Counted from the stretch's first letter, positions 26,365-35,009 are shown. The stretch is 36,712 bases of DNA from Psychrobacter sp. (GCA_029264635.1 JARIAA010000148.1:1-36712), one strand, 5' to 3'. Made by a program: numbers and translations. The notes: generated by a model from the sequence alone, not told the origin.

Positions 26365-27588
26365 GTGTCTAGTCTTTCAAAAGCCAATCTTTCAGAAGAC
26401 AGTCTGGAAAACAATAACAATGGGCAGAACCCTATTTCTTGGTTTATATTTGGCCTCATGGCGAGTGTCACTTTTATCGGTATTCTCTCGGAGCTGATGC
26501 CCTCAGGTATCCTGCCGCAAATGACTGCAGGTCTTGGTATTGAGCAGACACAAGTAGGATTTTTGGTGGGTATCTATGCGTTAGCTTCCGCCATTTTTGC
26601 TATTCCACTTATCAGTATGACGTTATGGGTCAATCGAAAAATACTATTACTGGCTTTATTGGCAGGTTTTGCGGTTTCTAATATTGTCGTCGGGCTAACA
26701 TCTTCTTATTACCTTATCGTTGCTATGCGTATTCTGGGTGGTATATGCGCCGGTATTATGTGGCCGATGATTGCAGCCTATGGTACAGCGCTGGTACCAG
26801 AAAATATGCATGGTAAGGCGATTACCATTATCATGGCAGGCAATACGTTTGGGGTGAGCCTTGGGCTACCGATCATGACTTATATTGGTACCCATGTGGG
26901 CTGGCGTATGTCCTTTTTGGTTCTTGGAGGGTTAGGGGCACTTATTGCGCTACTAGCAATAAAATTCTTACCTGCGGTAAAAGGCGAAAAGCTGACGCAA
27001 AGTAACTCTCCTATTGCTGTCCTAAAAATACCTGGTGTCTGGATCGTCTTAGCTTTGACTTTTTTGGCGGTCGTTGCGCACTATAGTACTTATACGTACA
27101 TCACTTTGTTGGTTGAAACCTTGGAGTTCGTTGGTGGTATTAGTTTAGCGCTGCTTATCTTCGGTATCGGTTCGGTCATCTCGGTGATACTATCTGCCAA
27201 AATTATCGACACTCATCTGCGCGGTTTGATCGTTGGAATGCTCGCTTGTGGAGCGATCGCCATGCTGTCATTCGTCTTTTTTAGAGGGGCAAATGGTTTT
27301 GCACATATTGCCTTTTTCTTATGGGGACTGGCATTTGGACCTTTAGTCACGATGTTTCAAACCGCTGTCAGCCATCAGGTTACTGAGGCAAAAGCGATTG
27401 CGACCTCAGTACAATCCAGTGTGTTCAACTTCTCAATTATGATTGCAACGTGGCTTGCGGGCTTAATTTTGGTGCACATGCCAGAGACAGGTGTCTTGGG
27501 TATTGTGTATCTGTCTATTCTTTGCTTTATCCCTGCCATCATCATCACCTTAATATCCAAAAAGACTTTAGATGCACCTACTGTCTAG
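26365..27588 (+). CDS. MFS transporter (DHA1-type), partner of the deaminase-like gene
   Basis: A 407-residue, 12-helix major facilitator protein. The N-half carries the antiporter-like MRILGGICAGIMWPMIAAY and, after TM4, GNTFGVSLGLPIMTYIGTHVG split across TM5 (motif C type). Drug:H+ antiporter-1 members export drugs, sugars or arabinose-like compounds, but paired members can also be importers. It starts at GTG with GAGGAG five bases upstream. The cytosine-deaminase-like gene follows after 65 bases, so the substrate may be that enzyme's substrate or product. It would take the place of the CodB permease that goes with CodA in E. coli. That pairing is inference from position only. Confidence 0.8.
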   Translation: MSSLSKANLSEDSLENNNNGQNPISWFIFGLMASVTFIGILSELMPSGILPQMTAGLGIEQTQVGFLVGIYALASAIFAIPLISMTLWVNRKILLLALLAGFAVSNIVVGLTSSYYLIVAMRILGGICAGIMWPMIAAYGTALVPENMHGKAITIIMAGNTFGVSLGLPIMTYIGTHVGWRMSFLVLGGLGALIALLAIKFLPAVKGEKLTQSNSPIAVLKIPGVWIVLALTFLAVVAHYSTYTYITLLVETLEFVGGISLALLIFGIGSVISVILSAKIIDTHLRGLIVGMLACGAIAMLSFVFFRGANGFAHIAFFLWGLAFGPLVTMFQTAVSHQVTEAKAIATSVQSSVFNFSIMIATWLAGLILVHMPETGVLGIVYLSILCFIPAIIITLISKKTLDAPTV

Positions 27589-27653
27589 TAGCGCTCACTA
27601 AGTCATGCTTAATGAGCAGTTTTTAATAAGTTTTATAATAACAGGAGTTTGTA

Positions 27654-28910
27654 ATGAAAAAATTTACCAATGCCACTATCTATCGTAATAGTGACGCTAA
27701 TGAAATCCTTGTCAAAGATGGTGTCATTCATCAAATCGGTAAGAACTTACCTGGCGCTGAAGAAGAGATTGACCTAAAAGGTCGTCTAGTTGTACCGCCT
27801 TATGTGGACTCGCATCTGCATCTGGACTATGTTTATACGGGCGGTGGCGATGATGCCAAGAATGCTTCGGGTACACTATTTGAAGGTATTGCGCGCTGGC
27901 ATGATGTCAAAAAAACACAATCTTTTGACGATGCCAAATCGCGGATGTTAAAAGGCATTCAAGAGGAGGTGTCGAAAGGGGTGCAATATATTCGAACCCA
28001 TATCGACGTCTGTGATCCTGATCTAACGGGACTAAAAGCAATGCTTGAGCTGCGAGAAGAGCTCAAAGACAACGTCACTATTCAGATTGTCGCTTTCCCT
28101 CAAGAGGGTATGTATGCCTACAAAGGGGCTGTCGAATTGATAGAGGAGGCACTAAAGATGGGGGCGGACTGTGTCGGCGGCATTCCGCACTTTGAATGGG
28201 CGTATGAATTTGGTCAAGATTCTGTGCGTAAAACGGTTGAGCTTGCACTTAAATACGACAAACTTATTGACGTCCACTGTGACGAAACTGACGATCCAAT
28301 GAGTCGTCATGTACAGCTATTAAATGCTTTAGTAATGATTGAAGATATCGGTGCGCGCTCGACGGCGAGCCATACCTGCTCATTTGGGTCAGCGGATGAT
28401 GCTTATGCGTTTCGTATGATGGGACTCTTTGAGCAATCTGGCATGAACTTTATCGCACTGCCGACCGAAAACGCTTACTTGCAAGGTCGCCAAGACACTT
28501 ATCCTAAGCGCCGCGGTTTAACGCGCGTCAAAGAGTTTTGGGAAAATGGTATCAATATCTCGTTTGGGCAAGACTCTATCAATGATCCTTGGTACCCTGC
28601 GGGCAATGGTAACATGATGAATATCCTAGATAATGGTATTCATTTGGCGCAAACCATGTCACTGCCGCAGCTCGATGTCTGCCTCGACTTTATCACGTTA
28701 AATGGTGCTAAGACCCTAAATATTGAAGACCAGTACGGTTTAGATGTCGGTAAGCCAGCCAACTTCTTGGTATTAGATGCGACCAGTCCATTTGAGGCGG
28801 TCCGTCAGCGCGCCGATGTGATGGCCTCTATTCGTAACGGTAAATACTTATTTAAGAAGCCTGAACCTAGCTATGATATTGAGCTGGATTTATATAGAAG
28901 CACAATCTAG
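27654..28910 (+). CDS. Cytosine deaminase-like amidohydrolase (CodA family)
   Basis: A 418-residue metal-dependent amidohydrolase closely following E. coli CodA. Metal and catalytic residues are kept: H54 and H56 (DSHLHLD), Q150 (IVAFPQEG), H208 and E211 (DVHCDE), H240 (ASHT), D307 and W313 (FGQDSINDPWYP). The residue after D307 is Ser308, where E. coli CodA has Asp314. Homologues lacking that Asp have been shown to deaminate 5-methylcytosine, so the substrate may not be plain cytosine. Creatinine- or isoguanine-like substrates are other options. It has AGGAG six to seven bases before ATG and sits in a two-gene unit with the MFS transporter, ending at the terminator at 28949-28984. Confidence 0.85.
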   Translation: MKKFTNATIYRNSDANEILVKDGVIHQIGKNLPGAEEEIDLKGRLVVPPYVDSHLHLDYVYTGGGDDAKNASGTLFEGIARWHDVKKTQSFDDAKSRMLKGIQEEVSKGVQYIRTHIDVCDPDLTGLKAMLELREELKDNVTIQIVAFPQEGMYAYKGAVELIEEALKMGADCVGGIPHFEWAYEFGQDSVRKTVELALKYDKLIDVHCDETDDPMSRHVQLLNALVMIEDIGARSTASHTCSFGSADDAYAFRMMGLFEQSGMNFIALPTENAYLQGRQDTYPKRRGLTRVKEFWENGINISFGQDSINDPWYPAGNGNMMNILDNGIHLAQTMSLPQLDVCLDFITLNGAKTLNIEDQYGLDVGKPANFLVLDATSPFEAVRQRADVMASIRNGKYLFKKPEPSYDIELDLYRSTI

Positions 28911-28948
28911 TTTTATACTAAAAAGCTAATGATCAAATTGAGCCTATA

Positions 28949-28984
28949 AAAAATGCCCATTACTCATAAGTATTGGGCATTTTT
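28949..28984. terminator. Bidirectional terminator, deaminase / metQ
   Basis: AAAAATGCCCA then TACT on the left (28949-28964) pair with AGTA then TGGGCATTTTT on the right (28969-28984), with one T-T mismatch and a 4-base loop. It lies between convergent genes. Confidence 0.8.
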
Positions 28985-29002
28985 GTATTTATACGCTTGT
29001 CA

Positions 29003-29968
29003 TTACTGCGCTGTTGCTTCTGCGGCAGGGGCAGTACTTGCTGTTGTTTCGCTAGCCAATCCAGCTACCTCACCCCAAATTTTTGGATATTTATAACCTG
29101 GGAAAGTATCATGAGCATACTTTTTAAAGGCTTCTGAGTTATAAGCGTTGGTCACGTCCTCAACCCATTTTTTACCAGCGTCGGCAGACTTAACGGCTGA
29201 CCAGTTAACATAAGCAAAGCTTGGTTCTTGAAATAGCGCTTCTGTCAGCTTGATACCAGAGTCGGTGGCATAATTACCATTAATCACAGCGAAGTCAACT
29301 TCGTCACGCGCGCGTGGTAGCTGAGCGGCTTCTAGTTCAACGATTTTGATATCGTATTTGCTATTATCAGCGATGTCCGCTTTTGAAGCAGTCAGCGGAT
29401 CGACATTATCTTTTAGGGTAATCCAACCAAGATCATTCATCATGACCAAAGCACGAGCAAAGTTACTTGGATCGTTCGGTGCTGAGACACTCATACCTTT
29501 ATAAACCTCGTCAAGAGAGGTCTTTTTACCTGAGTAAATACCAAGTGGCGCCGTTGGAACTTGGAAGACTTCAACGAGATCAAGATTATTTTCTTTTTTG
29601 AAAGTATCGAGGTAAGGTTTGTGCTGAAAGATGTTGATGTCCAAATCACCTTCAGCCAGTGCAAGATTAGGGCGGACATAGTCAGTAAAAGGCACAAGCT
29701 CAACGTCATAACCTTGTGCTTCAAGCGAGGCTTTGACTTGGTTACGTACCATATCTGCAAAGTCACCTTCGGTTGTACCGATGATAATTTTACTCTTTTC
29801 AGGATCGATGTCGCTAGCGGCGGTCTCAGACGTTGAGGTTTCAGTAGCTGGTGCTTCTTTCGTCGTCTCTGGGGCTGATGAATTACTACAGCCAACCAGT
29901 ACGAGGCTTGATACGCCAACAGCAGCAAATGCAGTGGCCAACTGACGACTGATATCTGTCAATTTCAT
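29003..29968 (-). CDS. metQ: Methionine-binding lipoprotein MetQ (NlpA family)
   Basis: A 321-residue periplasmic substrate-binding lipoprotein. The signal peptide ends in the lipobox LVLVGC with C27 as the lipidation site, followed by a Thr/Ala/Ser-rich linker. The NlpA fold shows IIIGTTEGDFADMV, then VPFTDYVRPNLALAEGDLDI, then NIFQHKPYLD, the usual MetQ ligand-site region. It delivers D/L-methionine to MetNI. GAGGAAA precedes the ATG. It is separated from metI by 142 bases containing a hairpin at 30018-30050, so it may be expressed at a different level. C-terminal residues after about 300 are an Ala/Thr-rich tail. Confidence 0.9.
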   Translation of the reverse strand: MKLTDISRQLATAFAAVGVSSLVLVGCSNSSAPETTKEAPATETSTSETAASDIDPEKSKIIIGTTEGDFADMVRNQVKASLEAQGYDVELVPFTDYVRPNLALAEGDLDINIFQHKPYLDTFKKENNLDLVEVFQVPTAPLGIYSGKKTSLDEVYKGMSVSAPNDPSNFARALVMMNDLGWITLKDNVDPLTASKADIADNSKYDIKIVELEAAQLPRARDEVDFAVINGNYATDSGIKLTEALFQEPSFAYVNWSAVKSADAGKKWVEDVTNAYNSEAFKKYAHDTFPGYKYPKIWGEVAGLASETTASTAPAAEATAQ

Positions 29969-30017
29969 GGAATTTCCTCAATTAAATAAACGATTATCGG
30001 TTAAATGTAACCATTAA

Positions 30018-30050
30018 AAAAGCAACATTAAGGATAATAATGCTGCTTTT
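30018..30050 (-). terminator. Intergenic hairpin between metI and metQ
   Basis: AAAAGCAACATTA (30018-30030) and TAATGCTGCTTTT (30038-30050) pair with one mismatch. Read in the metI to metQ direction the hairpin is followed by a T-tract, so it can act as a partial terminator or as an mRNA-stabilising end for metNI. Confidence 0.6.
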
Positions 30051-30110
30051 GCAAAAACAAGTCAAAACTAAACCTAGTCGCTTGTAATGTCAAGTATTCT
30101 ATAAAACGGC

Positions 30111-30797
30111 TTACCGTTTATCTAAGCGCGTTGCAAGCCAATTACCAAAGGCTTGAATCGAGATGACCATGACTGAGAGCATAATAACGATAAAAATCAT
30201 AACTTCAGTCTGATAACGATAATAACCGTAACGAATCGCCAAATCACCCAGACCACCGCCGCCAATCATACCAGCTGCCGCTGAGTAGGATAGTAAGCTA
30301 ATAGTAAGAATCGTCACCGATAATACGAGCCATGAGCGTGCCTCATTAAGGAGTACTTTGATAATGGTAAACGGACGTGCGCCCATTGACTCGGTCGCCT
30401 CTATAATACCGCGCGGTACTTCACGCAGATTTTGCTCAACCAAACGGGCAAAATAAAATGATCCAGCTATCGCAAGGACTAAAGAGGCTGCAATAGGGCC
30501 AATACCAGTACCAATGATAGCTTTAGTAAAGGGGCTCATGGCAATCATCAAAATCACAAAGGGAAACGCACGCATAAAGTTGGTGATGCCGCCCAATACA
30601 GCATACAACGCTTTATTCTGCAAAAACTGCCGATCACTGGACAAAAATAAGAATATTCCAAACAGTCCACCAATAGTAACGGCAGCAGCCGTAGAGATAC
30701 CAAGCATGATAAACGTATCAAATGAGGCTTGCCAAATCTCATTTTTTAGCGCAAGCAGCTTGTCTATTGAGGCGGATAATTCAGTACCAGTCAACAT
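30111..30797 (-). CDS. metI: Methionine ABC transporter permease MetI
   Basis: A 228-residue inner-membrane protein with about five helices. The coupling EAA loop is EATESMGARPFTIIKVLL (133-150), which docks on MetN. The segment SYSAAAGMIGGGGLGDLAIR is typical of MetI. It has AGGAGA upstream of the ATG and starts 18 bases after metN. Confidence 0.93.
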   Translation of the reverse strand: MLTGTELSASIDKLLALKNEIWQASFDTFIMLGISTAAAVTIGGLFGIFLFLSSDRQFLQNKALYAVLGGITNFMRAFPFVILMIAMSPFTKAIIGTGIGPIAASLVLAIAGSFYFARLVEQNLREVPRGIIEATESMGARPFTIIKVLLNEARSWLVLSVTILTISLLSYSAAAGMIGGGGLGDLAIRYGYYRYQTEVMIFIVIMLSVMVISIQAFGNWLATRLDKR

Positions 30798-30815
30798 ATT
30801 ATTTCTCCTGCCGTA

Positions 30816-31586
30816 TTAGTCCTCGACGACTAAGCCTTGGCCAATCGGGGTGGTTGCCTGAATCTGACCGTCTCTTACCTCTGCCACTTCAAGTAATTGT
30901 CCTTGATGTAATAAGGCTGCGCGGTCACAAAGCCTACGAATCACGCTCATCTCATGAGTTACGATAACAATGGTCACGCCAAGCTGCTCATTAATATCAC
31001 GTAGACAAGTCAGTAAGCTACGAGTGGTCGCAGGATCAAGCGCACTGGTCGGCTCATCGGCAAGCAACACTTTTGGACTTGGCGCAATAGCGCGCGCGAT
31101 ACCGACACGCTGCTTTTGACCACCTGATAACTGTGCAGGATAATGACTGGCACGATCAGTCAAGTCGACGATTGCTAAACAATCCATCACGCGCTTATAG
31201 ATATCGCGGTTTGGGTACCCTGAAACGGTCAAGTTAAAGGCGACGTTATCATAGACAGTGCGATTGGACATCAGATTAAACTGCTGAAAAATCATGCCTA
31301 TGTTATGGCGTGCGATACGCAAGTCACTGGCAGATAAGGTCGTCAAATCTACACCATCGATAACCACCTGACCACTATCAGGACGCTCAAGCATATTGAT
31401 CAGTCGTAATAAGGTAGATTTACCTGCCCCTGAGTAGCCCATTAAGCCAAAGATCTCACCTTGCTTAACCGATAGCGACGTTGGTTCAACCGCCGTAAAC
31501 CAGTGCGGCTTACCATCTTTATCTTTTATGGATCGGTCGCTTAAAAAGCGTTTGGTCACGTCATTTAGAACGATCATGTCATTCAT
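30816..31586 (-). CDS. metN: Methionine ABC transporter ATPase MetN, without NIL domain
   Basis: A 256-residue ABC ATPase. Walker A GYSGAGKST (50-58), signature LSGGQ (153-157), Walker B VLLADEP (173-179) and H-loop THEMS are intact, so ATP hydrolysis should be. The stretch FNLMSNRTVYDNVAF is typical of MetN. E. coli MetN is 343 residues and ends in a NIL/ACT-like domain that binds methionine and inhibits transport; this protein stops right after the ATPase core. metI starts 18 bases later, leaving no room for a detached domain. First gene of metNIQ. The upstream 275-base region holds inverted repeats (31634-31683, 31695-31720). Confidence 0.9.
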   Translation of the reverse strand: MNDMIVLNDVTKRFLSDRSIKDKDGKPHWFTAVEPTSLSVKQGEIFGLMGYSGAGKSTLLRLINMLERPDSGQVVIDGVDLTTLSASDLRIARHNIGMIFQQFNLMSNRTVYDNVAFNLTVSGYPNRDIYKRVMDCLAIVDLTDRASHYPAQLSGGQKQRVGIARAIAPSPKVLLADEPTSALDPATTRSLLTCLRDINEQLGVTIVIVTHEMSVIRRLCDRAALLHQGQLLEVAEVRDGQIQATTPIGQGLVVED

Positions 31587-31633
31587 GGAATGCTCAAAAT
31601 TAGTAAATGGGATAGCAATTGTGATATCAACAT

Positions 31634-31683
31634 CTTATCCTAAGATCGCAGCATCACAGCTTTATACCAGTAACCTTAGGATA
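31634..31683. promoter_or_regulatory. Inverted repeat in the metN leader
   Basis: TATCCTAAG (31636-31644) and CTTAGGATA (31675-31683) are perfect 9-base inverted repeats 30 bases apart, about 50-100 bases before the metN start. The left site reads CTTATCCTAAG, itself a CTTA-N3-TAAG palindrome. It could be an RNA stem in the leader or a pair of operator sites. It matches neither a MetJ box nor a SAM riboswitch that I can recognise. Confidence 0.35.
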
Positions 31684-31694
31684 AAGGGCGGTAA

Positions 31695-31720
31695 TATAAC
31701 ATATTTTTGAGCATGTTATA
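31695..31720. promoter_or_regulatory. Palindrome at the likely metN promoter
   Basis: TATAACAT (31695-31702) and ATGTTATA (31713-31720) are perfect inverted repeats around ten bases. On the minus strand the left arm supplies a TATATT-like -10. A second, longer-range repeat, ATGCTCAAAAT (31590-31600) with ATTTTTGAGCAT (31703-31714), links this site to the metN start region. Confidence 0.3.
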
Positions 31721-31861
31721 TATGCGCATTCTTGCATGTCTTATGACAATATAGCGCTTAGTAGCTGTACAGATGTTGGTAGGTAGACATTTGTCGTCGA
31801 GATTGACCGCTAGATCATTGATAGCGAGTCTATCCAAAAACGGCTTGATGAAGCACTATTT

Positions 31862-33898
31862 TTAGCTCTCTTTACTATTGTGATGAGGGTCTTGTTTGAC
31901 TGGAATCACGACCAAAAATCTTGTGTGTCCATTGATGGTATCGGTAATAATGTGGCCTTGATGAGCGGTAACGATTTGCGAGACAAGTGATAAACCCAGT
32001 CCCGATCCTTTATTTTTCTGCTGAAGACGTACAAATGGACTAAAGATCTCTTCACGCTTATCTTCTGGAATCCCTCTACCTTCATCAATCACTGCAAGCA
32101 CTGCATACTTTGGCAAAGGACGCTCATCCTCAGACTTAGATTTTTTTAGATGTTTTTTGAACAAGCTTTCTTTACGCGGTGCATTGTGAGCTTCGTTATA
32201 ATTTTCACTACCAATGTTAACGGTTTTGGCTTTTTTATTAGATTTATAATTAACAGATTTGGTAGTAGCGACAGACCGAATATCATTGGTTGATGATAGC
32301 TCAGCTGTCTCTGGCACGATATTCCAAATCACCCTTTTAATTTTATCAGTTAAATCAGAGGTCATCGTATTTTGGCTATTATGAAGTGTCTTATCAGTCA
32401 AATTAGGTGTGAGCGTATTAAATGTTCGGTGAGGACTATTGTCATTATCAGACAAATCTTGTGCGCCATCCTGTATATCGATACCTTTATTTTTTTCGTT
32501 ATGCTCTTTGTCATGATAATCGATCAGCGTTTCGCCATTTCGAAAAATAGCGGGGGCAGGTATCTCTTCTAGCGACTCTGCGAGTACGATACTATCGGAT
32601 TCCACCTCTTTTAAACGATCACCTTCATTAATTTTAAAAGGTTCTAGCATATCAAGATGCTTGTCATAATTTGAGCTATTGTAGTCAGCAAAGCTGCTAG
32701 ACACTAATGAATGTAGTAAATACTCAGGCACAGTATCAGCCTCTTCAAACGTTTGTACGCCATAGAGTAGTACGGTGATGGGTGGCACACCGTGTAGCAT
32801 AGCGTTGTTAAGTAGGTTACGAATGAGATGGGTCAGCATAGGCGGTTGACCATCAATCACAATATGTTCACCAATCAACGTCGCTTCTGGATAATGCTGG
32901 CGTTCTTGATTGACTAAGTCATAAAAATCTACGCGTTCCACTTGTTGCATAACATGACCTGCATCTAGACGACTGACCAGCAAGATACTCTCAACCAAGT
33001 CGTTAAGGCCTGACAAATCGCGATTAATTGCTTGCGCGCGTTTATCGAACTTTGCTTTGGTGTCAATCGGCATAGTGCCTGCCAGCATATCCATCATCTC
33101 AATTTGCAAGCGAATACGAGTAATGGGGGTGCGCAGTTCATGAGAGGCATGAGCTAATAATAGGTTATTGGCATCAATAAGATGCTCAATTTTTTGGGCA
33201 GCTTGGTTAAAACCTCGCGCGAGTAGAGCAATCTCATCGTTACCACGACTATTCACTCGGACAGTAAAATCGCCATCACCGAGCTGACTCATTTGCTGAC
33301 TCATATGATTAATGCGCCAAGTCATTGACCGGGCGATCCACCATAGTACACCTGCCATGATAAGGAGCAGGAGCATAGTGCCCGTAAATAAATTAAGCGC
33401 CGCCGAAAATGCAGGTTTTTTGGGTGTCAGACGCGATTCATACAGCAATGTGTAACCTGTACTACTATAGACTTGAGCTTGCTGAGTAGGGGGCATTTCT
33501 GAAAAAGAGGGGAAAACTAAATTCATCAAAGAGGGCGTTGCAGGTAGCTCTAATGGCAAGTCACTGTTATCGGTTTGCATGAGCAGACGCCCTTCATTGT
33601 CATATAAGCCCATTTTGGCTTTTAATGACTCATCAAAGATATCAAAGCTCTTTTTAACCACAGCCAACATAAAACGCGCTTGCAGGCGATTGTCCTTACT
33701 GATTGCCGTATTTAACTCGTGCAAAAAAGGATCAATCTGTCCTAAAATTTGAGTAGCAACCACCTCTGAGCGGATGCCAGCATCTTTATCATGGACAAGC
33801 TGTGTTAAAAGCACCATAGCTACTGCAAACAAAATAAGTGCCAGCATCACACTGGCAAATAACTTGGCAAATACGGAGCGAAAACCCAACTGCTGCAT
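31862..33898 (-). CDS. Sensor histidine kinase with interrupted ATPase domain
   Basis: A 678-residue membrane kinase. TM1 is about 12-35, a periplasmic domain of about 130 residues follows, and TM2 is about 168-190. Then come a HAMP linker to about 240 and the HisKA domain with phospho-acceptor H253 in HASHELRTPITR. The N box is N361 in RNLLNNAMLHG, but the G1 box (DEGRGIP, 605-611) comes about 235 residues later instead of the usual 30-40. The G2 box GSGLGLSL is at 631-638. The roughly 215-residue insert (about 381-597) is polar, low in complexity, and contains two near repeats (NTLTPNLTDKTLHNSQ and NTMTSDLTDKI). The frame is unbroken, so it is not an obvious pseudogene. RstB/EnvZ-like partner of the regulator 132 bases upstream. 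Confidence 0.88.
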   Translation of the reverse strand: MQQLGFRSVFAKLFASVMLALILFAVAMVLLTQLVHDKDAGIRSEVVATQILGQIDPFLHELNTAISKDNRLQARFMLAVVKKSFDIFDESLKAKMGLYDNEGRLLMQTDNSDLPLELPATPSLMNLVFPSFSEMPPTQQAQVYSSTGYTLLYESRLTPKKPAFSAALNLFTGTMLLLLIMAGVLWWIARSMTWRINHMSQQMSQLGDGDFTVRVNSRGNDEIALLARGFNQAAQKIEHLIDANNLLLAHASHELRTPITRIRLQIEMMDMLAGTMPIDTKAKFDKRAQAINRDLSGLNDLVESILLVSRLDAGHVMQQVERVDFYDLVNQERQHYPEATLIGEHIVIDGQPPMLTHLIRNLLNNAMLHGVPPITVLLYGVQTFEEADTVPEYLLHSLVSSSFADYNSSNYDKHLDMLEPFKINEGDRLKEVESDSIVLAESLEEIPAPAIFRNGETLIDYHDKEHNEKNKGIDIQDGAQDLSDNDNSPHRTFNTLTPNLTDKTLHNSQNTMTSDLTDKIKRVIWNIVPETAELSSTNDIRSVATTKSVNYKSNKKAKTVNIGSENYNEAHNAPRKESLFKKHLKKSKSEDERPLPKYAVLAVIDEGRGIPEDKREEIFSPFVRLQQKNKGSGLGLSLVSQIVTAHQGHIITDTINGHTRFLVVIPVKQDPHHNSKES

Positions 33899-33943
33899 TA
33901 CACATTCTCTATTATCAAATGCTTGTCTTTATCGCTAATCAAC

Positions 33944-33974
33944 AATAGCCATCACGTTATGCGAGATGGCTATT
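33944..33974. other. Hairpin between response regulator and kinase genes
   Basis: AATAGCCATC (33944-33953) and GATGGCTATT (33965-33974) form a perfect 10-bp stem with an 11-base loop in the 132-base gap. There is no T-tract on the minus strand, so it is more likely an mRNA processing or stabilising structure than a full terminator. Confidence 0.5.
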
Positions 33975-34030
33975 ATTTGTTTACTATTGTGTTCAATAAG
34001 CTCAGACTATTCAACGTCGATTATCAATTA

Positions 34031-34753
34031 TCAAACCTGATCGGTCGCAAATTGATAACCGACGCCGCGTACGGTAATAATACGTTTTGGCTGACGCGGG
34101 TTGTCTTCAATCAATGCCCGCAAACGTGAGATGTGGACGTCAATTGCGCGATCGATATTATCAGAGCTGTCATCATTTGGCATCGCCTGCCATAACTGCT
34201 CACGATTGAGTACTTTACCAGAATGTGTCGCAAAGTAGTGTAACAGCTGAAACTGATGGGTCGTTAAACGTACTGGCTGCTCATCGATTGTCACTTCGTG
34301 ACTGTCAGGAAACACACTCAAGCGCCCAAAAGTCAAACTGTCGGATTGACTGTCGGCTTGATTTGGCTGCTCATGACGGCGAATGACCGCGCGAATGCGG
34401 GCCAGCAATTCTCGAGGCTCAAAAGGTTTTGCGATATAGTCATCAGCACCCATCTCAAGACCCAGCACCCGATCGGTAGTATCACCTTTAGCCGTTAACA
34501 TGATAATAGGGACTTTATTGGTCATATTGTTTTTGTTGCCACGGATTTTTTGGCAAACCTGCATACCATCCATGTCAGGTAGCATCAAATCTAGGACAAC
34601 CAAATCGATATCGCGCTCTTTGGTATCTAAAATATCAAGACCTTCTTGCCCAAGACCAGCATGGTGCACATCATAGTAATTCATGGTCAAATAATCGCTG
34701 ATTAATTCAGCCAAATCTGGATCGTCTTCAATTAACAAAATCTGCTTACTCAT
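34031..34753 (-). CDS. OmpR-family response regulator
   Basis: A 240-residue two-domain regulator. Receiver domain: acidic pair E9-D10-D11, phospho-acceptor D55 in VVLDLMLPDMDG, T87 in MLTAK and K109 in AKPFEPREL. Winged-helix DNA-binding domain from about residue 140 to the end, with NIDRAIDVHISRLRALIEDN and RGVGYQFA. The IDVHISRLR stretch resembles RstA-type regulators. It is the partner of the kinase encoded downstream. AAAGGA precedes the ATG. The 256 bases upstream contain two related sites (34882-34895 and 34953-34966, each with AATGTWACT), possibly for autoregulation. Confidence 0.92.
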   Translation of the reverse strand: MSKQILLIEDDPDLAELISDYLTMNYYDVHHAGLGQEGLDILDTKERDIDLVVLDLMLPDMDGMQVCQKIRGNKNNMTNKVPIIMLTAKGDTTDRVLGLEMGADDYIAKPFEPRELLARIRAVIRRHEQPNQADSQSDSLTFGRLSVFPDSHEVTIDEQPVRLTTHQFQLLHYFATHSGKVLNREQLWQAMPNDDSSDNIDRAIDVHISRLRALIEDNPRQPKRIITVRGVGYQFATDQV

Positions 34754-35009
34754 GGGTTATCCTTTAGTAATAAATAATATTTAATAATTTTTTTAGTAGC
34801 TGCTGTTAAATGACTAATTTTTATAAGTACAAATGAGAATACTTTAAGATAATTATACACATTTGTTTTTAAAAATGACCATTACAAATGTTACTGTCTC
34901 TATTTTGCCTAACTTAAGCCTTACCACACAAGATGCGCTTTGTTAATGTTTCTACACAATGTAACTTACTATAATTTCAATAATCATACCTTTCTATATA
35001 GATCACAGT

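Noticed and set aside
31587-31730. SAM riboswitch or MetJ box upstream of metN
   Set aside because: No AGACGTCT-type repeats and no recognisable SAM-I/II core; only simple inverted repeats are visible.
31862-33898. Kinase gene as a pseudogene because of its insert
   Set aside because: The frame is open throughout and H, N, G1 and G2 boxes are intact.
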